Shown here piece by piece: positions 58,318 through 64,000 of a stretch of DNA of 64,000 nt. Below the pieces are notes generated by a model. It did no database searches and was not told where the DNA came from. It was given only the letters and a program-made list of their open reading frames with translations. Within the stretch, counting starts at the first letter, position 1; each line of letters starts with the position of its first letter. The DNA is from JBDRMV01 sp043825615 (GTDB lineage: Bacteria; CG03). The stretch is taken from NCBI GenBank assembly GCA_043825615.1, contig JBDRRS010000019.1, positions 1-64,000 of the forward strand. Reading direction: 5' to 3'. The translations under genes and the position numbers were made by a program.

Positions 58318-61251
58318 TTAGAACACATCCAGGGAATCCTCAAAAGACGCTTCGCCCGTCGTCGACGTCTTCATTTTTTTCACGCTCTCCCATCCGAATT
58401 CTCCGGTTCCGTCCGAAACGATTGTTACGGCTCCGACCCTGTCAAGGCGGAGAACCCTGGCTCCGAGTTGACGGCAAAGCCGGATTGTGGGCTGGAGGTC
58501 GGAATCATAAAAACTCCAGCCCTTGTCGTAAATATAAGGAATAACCACAAGCGAAGGGCCGACCGCATTAAACCATCTCTCGCAGCCGGCGTCCATATGG
58601 CCGTGATACGGCGCTAATAAAACATCGCTTTTTAATTCATCCGGAAACCGGGCGGCCATCTCTTCCTGAGCGGCATACTTTACATCCGAAGGAATAAGCA
58701 TCGAAAAATCGCCGTATGTCACTTTCAGAACGATGGAATTGTTGGCTATATCATCTTCCGTTCCCGCTATTTTTTTCTCGTCCGGCCACAAAACCCTGAT
58801 TATGAAATCCTTTTTTCCGGCCCGTTCGGAATATAAGACATCCCCCCTTTTTGCCCTGTGCAGCGGAAACCCTCTCCTCCCGGAAAATATCTTCTTCAGT
58901 CCGTCGGAACTTTGATAATTTCTGTAAGGAATCAGCGGGGATTTTACCAGAAAATGCCAATTGGTATAAAGCGCCTGGGCATAAAAGCCGTCCCATTTTT
59001 CTTTGATTGATTCGTCGTCTAAAAAGCTGAGGAATTTCTGGTAGGGCATTCTTTTGCAGAATTTCTCCGGGTCGTAACTTGTTGTAATCTTTTTTGCGGG
59101 AAAATACGGAAGTATCAGCGCGGCATTCCCCGTGTTTTCGGGTTTAAGATTAGTAAGGACAAGATTTTCAAAACCGTTTATGTGATAAAGAGTAAATGCG
59201 GCGGCGAGATTCTGGAAATTAAAGTCGCCTTCACCGATGCGCGTGGTATCCACGAGGAGATTCTTCCCCGACGGCGTTCTTATTATATTACAGTTGCCGA
59301 AACCGACCGCCATAACCGTCAATCTGAATTTTCCGGCTTCCTTTTTTCCGAACTTGGCATTGTACAGGAAAGCCAGAAGAACCGCCGCAACCACGAAAGC
59401 CGAAATTCTTAAAATAAGTTCTTCCCTGGAAAGATATTTCAAACGCTGTTTCAGCGTTTCAAAAAAATCCAGAACGGGTTTGTAAAAAGCTATCAACAGA
59501 ACAACCCCGTAGTAAACGAGAATTGCTTTCAAGCGCAGCGTCGGCATAAACGGATAAGGAAATGCTTTGAAAAAGAAATGAGCGACACCCGTAAATAATT
59601 TCGTCAGCCAGTAGTTTCCCGCATTAAGGACCAGCGCCGCCGACGCTCCGATTGCCCCGAGACCGAGAACCGAAAAAAACGCCTCAAGCAAACCGGCGAG
59701 AAAACCCACCATAACAATGAAACCTATCAGCGGAATCGCGATGAAATTCGCGTAAACGCCGGCGGCGGGAAACCGGTGGAAATAAACCGCCGAAAGCGGA
59801 ATCATCATCCCTATCTGAATCGCAAACTGGGAATAGAAAAACTGGACAAGACCCTGCAGGGAAGCCGGTATCATGCTCATTGAAAGATTCTCAATCGGCC
59901 TGATTTTTTCAAGAGACCCCGCCGCAAGAATCGTTAAAACAACGGCGGCGGCAATGAACAAAAGGAAACTGCCGTTTTTATATAGCAGCGGATTTATGCA
60001 CACAAGCGCGGTAAAGAAAAACGCCCAGAAAAAAAAGACGATGAAAAACCATGACTTTACGTATGCTTCAAAAAAAGCGCGGGTGGGTCCCGAAAGATAA
60101 ACAAGCGACCAGACGGCTACATACGAAAGGACAAAACTGGCGGACGGAGCGAGAAGAGGATTAAAAAATAAAATTATGCATCCGGAAACCGGAATTGTAA
60201 GCGCCGCTGATGCCTTGAGACCCAGCCCGAACGTGTTAAAAAAAAGAAGCATCGAATACATAATTGAGGACCTCATCGTCGCCGGGCGCGCGCCTGTTAT
60301 CAGCGTAAAAATAAGAAGACCGAAACTGACAATCAGCCATCTCGGCTTCGGTGGGATTTTGAAAAGAGAACAGAGCATAAAAAAAAGCAGCGCTATAAAA
60401 CCCGCGTGAAGGCCCGAAACGGAAAGGACGTGCGCAACGCCCGTCGCCTGAAATTCAAACTTCATCTGGGGAGGCACCCCTCCTCTCGTCCCGAGCGTGA
60501 CGCCGCCGAGAAAAGCCGACTGGGGAAAAGGTATCGTTTTCTTTACCGTGCAAATCATCCTCTTTTTCAGGTCTAGGGCAAACTTCAGCAGCCATCCGGA
60601 GTCCTCGCCGAATTTTTTAATCTGTTCCGGCTGTCTGGGATACATACAGGCGTATATGCCCCACATCGACCTGAGATATTCTTTATAATCGAATGCGCCG
60701 GGATTTTGTTTCTCCATAGGAATCATTAAAGCGGCGTGAACTTCAATAATGTCTCCGTAATCGCAGGTTTCATAGTACTCGCCGACGCAGGGCTTGACCT
60801 GGACGAGAACGTTTCCCGTTTTTCCTTTCAGTTTCTTCCAGCCGTCCTTCTTTTCGATTTCAAAGGGCTTTACCGTCAGGTTTGTCTTGTCGGGCCTCAC
60901 GTCCGGCTCCCTGATAACCGTTCCCCTTATCCCCGTCTTGTCCCAGAACTTCTCATCAAGGAACTTCGTCATATGATTCGGGAAGTTTGTGTTAAAAAAC
61001 CTCCAGTAATTCGTAGCGCCCAGAATAAACGGAACCAGAATAATAAAAATATTCCTTGTAACAAGATTTTTCCCCAGAATAATACACAAGAGAATTAAAA
61101 CTCCTGCTAAAATCAGAAGCCAGTGCAGAATGAGCAACCCTGAAAATGAAAAAAGAGGTCTGAAAACGTCAAAATTGGGGAACAACCCCATTGCTATCGC
61201 AACACCCGCTATAAAAGAATAGCAGAAAGTGATTATTTTACTGCTTGTCAT
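58318..61251 (-). CDS. ComEC/Rec2-family DNA-uptake channel 2 (long form)
   Basis: 977 aa, longer than usual. N-terminal helices and OB-like domain (RGTVIREPDVRPDKTNLTVKPFEIE, YGDIIEVHA), competence core with GVAHVLSVSGLHAGFIALLFF (about residues 271-290) and ARPATMRSSIMYSMLLFF, and from about residue 660 an MBL-type domain (LTVMAVGFGNCNIIRTPSGKNLLVDT). The metal motif HxHxDH reads TNLKPENTG; a later Asp (LIPSDVK) and APYHGH remain. A small membrane protein overlaps its start by 4 bp. Second comEC in 13 kb. Confidence 0.88.
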   Translation of the reverse strand: MTSSKIITFCYSFIAGVAIAMGLFPNFDVFRPLFSFSGLLILHWLLILAGVLILLCIILGKNLVTRNIFIILVPFILGATNYWRFFNTNFPNHMTKFLDEKFWDKTGIRGTVIREPDVRPDKTNLTVKPFEIEKKDGWKKLKGKTGNVLVQVKPCVGEYYETCDYGDIIEVHAALMIPMEKQNPGAFDYKEYLRSMWGIYACMYPRQPEQIKKFGEDSGWLLKFALDLKKRMICTVKKTIPFPQSAFLGGVTLGTRGGVPPQMKFEFQATGVAHVLSVSGLHAGFIALLFFMLCSLFKIPPKPRWLIVSFGLLIFTLITGARPATMRSSIMYSMLLFFNTFGLGLKASAALTIPVSGCIILFFNPLLAPSASFVLSYVAVWSLVYLSGPTRAFFEAYVKSWFFIVFFFWAFFFTALVCINPLLYKNGSFLLFIAAAVVLTILAAGSLEKIRPIENLSMSMIPASLQGLVQFFYSQFAIQIGMMIPLSAVYFHRFPAAGVYANFIAIPLIGFIVMVGFLAGLLEAFFSVLGLGAIGASAALVLNAGNYWLTKLFTGVAHFFFKAFPYPFMPTLRLKAILVYYGVVLLIAFYKPVLDFFETLKQRLKYLSREELILRISAFVVAAVLLAFLYNAKFGKKEAGKFRLTVMAVGFGNCNIIRTPSGKNLLVDTTRIGEGDFNFQNLAAAFTLYHINGFENLVLTNLKPENTGNAALILPYFPAKKITTSYDPEKFCKRMPYQKFLSFLDDESIKEKWDGFYAQALYTNWHFLVKSPLIPYRNYQSSDGLKKIFSGRRGFPLHRAKRGDVLYSERAGKKDFIIRVLWPDEKKIAGTEDDIANNSIVLKVTYGDFSMLIPSDVKYAAQEEMAARFPDELKSDVLLAPYHGHMDAGCERWFNAVGPSLVVIPYIYDKGWSFYDSDLQPTIRLCRQLGARVLRLDRVGAVTIVSDGTGEFGWESVKKMKTSTTGEASFEDSLDVF

Positions 61252-61403
61252 GGTTTTACCGTCAAGCTGTTGTAAACAGCGTACCAGTTGAGGTTGCTCT
61301 GTAAATTGCTTTCGGCTGAATAGCCCTTCTTAAAGAGCAGCGTAAAAAAACCCATAGCCGCAATCAAAAAAAACACCAGAATAAGTTGTTTCGGCGCTCT
61401 CAT
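61248..61403 (-). CDS. 51-aa single-pass membrane protein preceding ComEC-2
   Basis: ATG 61401-61403 opens MRAPKQLILVFFLIAAMGFF..., one membrane helix followed by ~28 polar residues ending in NSLTVKP; the TGA overlaps the comEC-2 ATG by 4 bp. The start codon lies at the end of dispersed repeat family C copy 3. Position right after a strong promoter and the overlap support a real gene. A prepilin-like or channel-accessory role is only a guess. Confidence 0.6.
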   Translation of the reverse strand: MRAPKQLILVFFLIAAMGFFTLLFKKGYSAESNLQSNLNWYAVYNSLTVKP

Positions 61404-61433
61404 GGGGACGGTGCTTTACAATATGACATTTTT
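61402..61433. repeat. Dispersed palindromic repeat, family C copy 3 (minimal form)
   Basis: AAAAATGTCATATTG joined directly to GTAAAGCACCGTCCCCAT on the minus strand, without the internal hairpin of the two longer copies. It ends in the start codon of the 51-aa gene. Confidence 0.75.
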
Positions 61434-61473
61434 CTTCCAGCTATCCGGGCGTTTCTTTTCACTTTTTGCTTTT

Positions 61474-61537
61474 GCATCATGCGCATCATGCATGCGAAAT
61501 ATGATTACATTCTAACTCATTAATGCTGCGCTGTCAA
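61474..61537 (-). promoter_or_regulatory. Promoter of the ComEC-2 locus with GCATGATGC direct repeats
   Basis: TTGACA (61532-61537), 17-bp spacer, TAGAAT (61509-61514). Two adjacent GCATGATGC copies (61474-61491) follow at about +11 to +28, a possible operator or RNA element. Confidence 0.7.
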
Positions 61538-61568
61538 AGCAAATGTTGCGATAAACACGTCCCCATTG

Positions 61569-62240
61569 CTATTTCGGCAGGGGTAAATGCTTGGTTTTCT
61601 TGCGGAAATCATAAATCGTATCATTGGAGTCGAGTTTATAGAGCAGTTCTATCTTAACATCTTTGACTTTGATTTGGTCCAACTTTACAGCGAGCGTCAC
61701 AGTGTTCTTGCCGGGCTTCAGCAAGTTACCGTCAAAAAAGATGTTTGCTTTAAGCCATCCCTGGTAATCTACCTGATAATTGATGGTTTTGCCATCAATT
61801 TTGTCCCAAAGGAAAAACACATAATTGCGTTGCGCCAAACTGGGCCAGCATGGTTCCAAAGTTCCCGTCTCAACTCCGTTAATTGAAACACGCGGTTTTA
61901 TATCCGTCCCCTGATGCCATACATCAGCCTGCAGGCGCGCAAAAAGCGGCTGTCCCATGAGTTTTAAGGGTAAATTTTTTTCTGAATTGCGGGTTATTTC
62001 AAAAGGAGACGGGTGCAGAGCGATTATCGATAATGCCGGCTCGGTTCGATCTACTGCAAGCGCAGTTTTTGGATTGGGCTTAAGCATACCCGCAAACCGC
62101 GACGGTTCCGAGAATCCTCGCCCTGTGGTAGGCTTTTTACAACCGGATAACAAAGGTAAAATTATCAGTACTGCAAAAAATCCTTTTATGCTATCTGCCT
62201 TGCTCTTATTATTTCTTTTATCGTTATTGTAAAGCGCCAT
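61569..62240 (-). CDS. Lipoprotein of unknown function
   Basis: A signal with lipobox LPLLSGCKK near residue 33 and a mature region of beta-strand-rich sequence (ADVWHQGTDIKPRVSINGVETGTLEPCWPSLAQRNYVFFLWDKIDGKTINYQVDYQGWLKANIFFDGNLLKPGKNTVTLAVKL), which reads like a carbohydrate-binding or galactose-binding beta-sandwich. 223 aa. I cannot name a family. It follows the thioredoxin gene by 24 bp. Confidence 0.7.
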   Translation of the reverse strand: MALYNNDKRNNKSKADSIKGFFAVLIILPLLSGCKKPTTGRGFSEPSRFAGMLKPNPKTALAVDRTEPALSIIALHPSPFEITRNSEKNLPLKLMGQPLFARLQADVWHQGTDIKPRVSINGVETGTLEPCWPSLAQRNYVFFLWDKIDGKTINYQVDYQGWLKANIFFDGNLLKPGKNTVTLAVKLDQIKVKDVKIELLYKLDSNDTIYDFRKKTKHLPLPK

Positions 62241-62264
62241 TTCTAATGTTTTTAAAGGACCTTT

Positions 62265-63650
62265 TTATTTTTTTATTAATTCTTCGATTATCTGCTCTGT
62301 ATTTCTCCGCGCTTCGACGCTGTATATTATATTTCCTTTGTTTAACGCAAAAAGCGTCGGTATCCCGCGTATACCCCATTTTCTGACTAAATCCGAATTC
62401 CAGCTTTTCCCGTCGTAATACTGCGGCCATTCAATTTGATTTTCTTTGCAAAAACTTATAACCTTGTCTTTATCTTTATCAAGATTAATTCCGATAAACA
62501 GAACATTCTTGTTTTTGTACTTGCTATATAGCTTTTTCATCCTCGGTATCTCGGCGACGCAAGGTCCGCACCATGTCGCCCAGAAATCGATAATTATAAT
62601 TTTATTCTTATTTGAACTGAAAGAAATATTTTTTTTACTTATTATATCCGTAAATTCCAAATCAAATTTCTTCCCGATTGTTTCCCTTCTCTTCTCTACC
62701 TCTCTTTTATACCTTGCTTTAGCTTTATCATAATCGCGCTTTTTCTTGAGGGCCATCATTTTACGGTCGTCTTCTTTTCTACGTTCTCGTTCTGCTTCTT
62801 TTATATAATCCTTTATTACAAATATCCCCGACGCGATTACACAAAGCAACCCTGCTGCTATGATATTTTTTATGGTAAAGCACTTCTTGATTTTAAGAGC
62901 GGGAATAATTTCTTTTTCCTCTACTTCATCTTCTATGAACCTTAAATTGCGGTGATTTTCCAGATGATAACCATACCGGCGCTGAATGGGATATACCCAG
63001 TTAAAACTTAACATTAATACTGCTGCCCAGCCCGTAAATAAACATTTCCCAACGAAAAATATAGATACCAAGAGAAATATTAAAAGAATACAGGCCGCTG
63101 ATAACAGAAGAACAGGAAATCTTGCGGTATTAAAACTTTCCAGGAATTTATATGAATCAAGCCATTCCTGCGAGACGCAAATGTCCCAGTATTTTTTTTC
63201 AATTTTTTCATGGGTTCTCATGAGGTTAAGAATTTTAACATTTATAAAATACGGAAAAATCACTGTTGAGTAAATAAACGCCGCGCCTGACAAAATTAAT
63301 AACGGAGAAAAATGCAGTAATATATTACCTGCCTCTTTGCCGTGCACATTTAACAGCGGTAATAAGAAAGATATTGCCAGCCAGCAGAACAGAGGAAATA
63401 TCACAAGTTTTTCGGAAATTCTGATACGTTTAAGACAATTGTTTAACGTGTAATCGGCATTTGTTTGAAAGTTTTGAACATCATCGCTTATGGATTGAAA
63501 TTTCTCCTGCCGGGCGGCGTTTTTCAGAAAGACGGAAGTTCTGTCGAAATGGGCTTTCATTCTCTTATGAAAAGCCACGTAAATATGATACCATCCGAGC
63601 GTTGCAATTCCCCGAATCAAGTTGAATAAAAACCGGATTGAATATTTCAT
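62265..63650 (-). CDS. Membrane protein with C-terminal TlpA/ResA-like thioredoxin domain
   Basis: Residues ~1-300 contain five or six hydrophobic helices in pairs and a coiled coil rich in Lys/Arg. The C-terminal ~140 residues are a thioredoxin fold with FWATWCGPCVAEIPRMKKLYSKYKN and cis-Pro segment RGIPTLF, typical of TlpA/ResA proteins that reduce exported disulphides. The arrangement of a multi-helix membrane part before the thioredoxin is unusual. 461 aa; adjacent to the pilin-like gene. Confidence 0.8.
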   Translation of the reverse strand: MKYSIRFLFNLIRGIATLGWYHIYVAFHKRMKAHFDRTSVFLKNAARQEKFQSISDDVQNFQTNADYTLNNCLKRIRISEKLVIFPLFCWLAISFLLPLLNVHGKEAGNILLHFSPLLILSGAAFIYSTVIFPYFINVKILNLMRTHEKIEKKYWDICVSQEWLDSYKFLESFNTARFPVLLLSAACILLIFLLVSIFFVGKCLFTGWAAVLMLSFNWVYPIQRRYGYHLENHRNLRFIEDEVEEKEIIPALKIKKCFTIKNIIAAGLLCVIASGIFVIKDYIKEAERERRKEDDRKMMALKKKRDYDKAKARYKREVEKRRETIGKKFDLEFTDIISKKNISFSSNKNKIIIIDFWATWCGPCVAEIPRMKKLYSKYKNKNVLFIGINLDKDKDKVISFCKENQIEWPQYYDGKSWNSDLVRKWGIRGIPTLFALNKGNIIYSVEARRNTEQIIEELIKK

Positions 63651-64000
63651 TTATAATTTCTGCCAGATAATGGTTCTGTAAACTCCTTTCCCGTCTTTCT
63701 CTGCCGCCACTCTGATAATCTTCTTCGCTCTGACATGTTTCATATCAGGAATATACCCGGTAGAAGTAATGATAAACTGACCGTTTCCCTGGCGGACATC
63801 CACGCTGAAAGCGCCGATATCCAATTTAGCGCCTTTCTCTCCCTTGTACCCTGTGTTCCCTTTTGATAATTCCCATAATCCTTTTGTAATTCCGGCTTCT
63901 GCCAGATGAAACGCAGCCGCCGACATTTTTATGTTATTCATAGCTTTGTATTGAGAATTAATAACACTCAGCACGCTGATAATAAGCAGCCAGCAGAATA
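63651..64000 (-). CDS. PilX-like type IV pilus protein (cut by window edge)
   Basis: The frame stays open to the right edge: ...FCWLLIISVLSVINSQYKAMNNIKMSAAAFHLAEAGITKGLWEL, a hydrophobic N-terminal helix followed by the FHLAEAGI segment of PilX/PilW-type minor pilins. The remainder (GAFSVDVRQGNGQFIITSTGYIPDMKHVRAKKIIRV) matches the short globular part. The N-terminus lies outside the window. Type IV pilus components often go with ComEC in DNA uptake. Confidence 0.75.
   Translation of the reverse strand, partial: FCWLLIISVLSVINSQYKAMNNIKMSAAAFHLAEAGITKGLWELSKGNTGYKGEKGAKLDIGAFSVDVRQGNGQFIITSTGYIPDMKHVRAKKIIRVAAEKDGKGVYRTIIWQKL

Noticed and set aside
3452..64000. Alternative genetic code (TGA as Gly or Trp), as in some candidate phyla
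   Set aside because: TGA ends many genes at expected lengths and at ATGA overlaps; conserved Trp and Gly use normal codons.

Overview
The window looks like the chromosome of an uncultivated diderm (Gram-negative-type) bacterium. An LptD-like LPS export porin, SurA/PpiC periplasmic chaperones and several lipoproteins imply an outer membrane. TGA is used as a normal stop. Gene order (icd-leuD-leuC, rpmF-plsX-fabD-fabG-acpP-rnc, yebC-ruvC-ruvA-gmk-rpoZ-coaC-coaB) and the many short palindromic repeats resemble candidate phyla around the PVC/Elusimicrobiota/Omnitrophota assemblage. That placement is an inference; there is no rRNA gene here to test it.

Layout: (1) 1-2052, a large serine recombinase lodged against the 3' end of tRNA-Pro, with an inverted partial copy of its own 3' end upstream. 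(2) 2138-3430, a secreted zincin on the + strand. From 3452 to the right edge every protein gene is on the minus strand. (3) 3452-15359, an FMN-riboswitch operon: ribD-ribE-ribBA-ribH-nusB-ligA-Mut7C-mscS-folC-ROK kinase-lptD. (4) 15394-16253, a small nucleotidyltransferase cassette. (5) 16302-27180, a central-metabolism and lipid operon: leuC-leuD-icd-ndk-ackA-rpmF-plsX-fabD-fabG-acpP-rnc-ABC transporter-TPR protein. (6) 27244-35822, EF-G-like-yebC-ruvC-ruvA-gmk-rpoZ-coaC-coaB-UDG-priA. (7) 35834-41944, shikimate pathway (aroB, aroK, aroC, aroE) with a VapBC module and a PmbA-type protease. (8) 41965-43353, a lone type I-C-like CRISPR repeat and two BRO-N genes, one truncated. (9) 43391-51693, HTH-MNT/HEPN pair, SLBB protein, ComEC-1, ArgB-like kinase, PpiC lipoprotein, SurA, PdxA, diguanylate cyclase. 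(10) 51903-61537, a locus with its own promoter: small membrane protein, ComEC-2, a motif-less UvrD-like protein, a motif-less metallo-beta-lactamase-fold protein, a tandem Fe-S RecB-type nuclease, a HAMP protein and a secreted S1/P1-like hydrolase. (11) 61569-64000, a lipoprotein, a membrane-anchored thioredoxin and a PilX-like pilin cut by the window edge.

Three themes stand out. First, short palindromic elements of several families have inserted at gene junctions. In at least two clear cases (aroC/aroK and the EF-G-like/yebC junction), and probably a third (icd/ndk), 23-25 bp carrying the upstream stop, ribosome site and downstream start are duplicated, so both genes stay intact. A related element sits inside the FMN-riboswitch leader between two copies of the attenuator. 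Second, enzymes of DNA handling repeatedly keep their fold but lose catalytic motifs: PriA, a UvrD-like helicase, three ComEC-type metallo-beta-lactamase domains and one of two tandem RecB nuclease domains; FabD has also lost its nucleophile. Third, locus 10 reads like a DNA-uptake and processing system built from a ComEC channel and an AddAB-like but split and mostly inactivated nuclease-helicase set. This is the best candidate for an undescribed system in the window.
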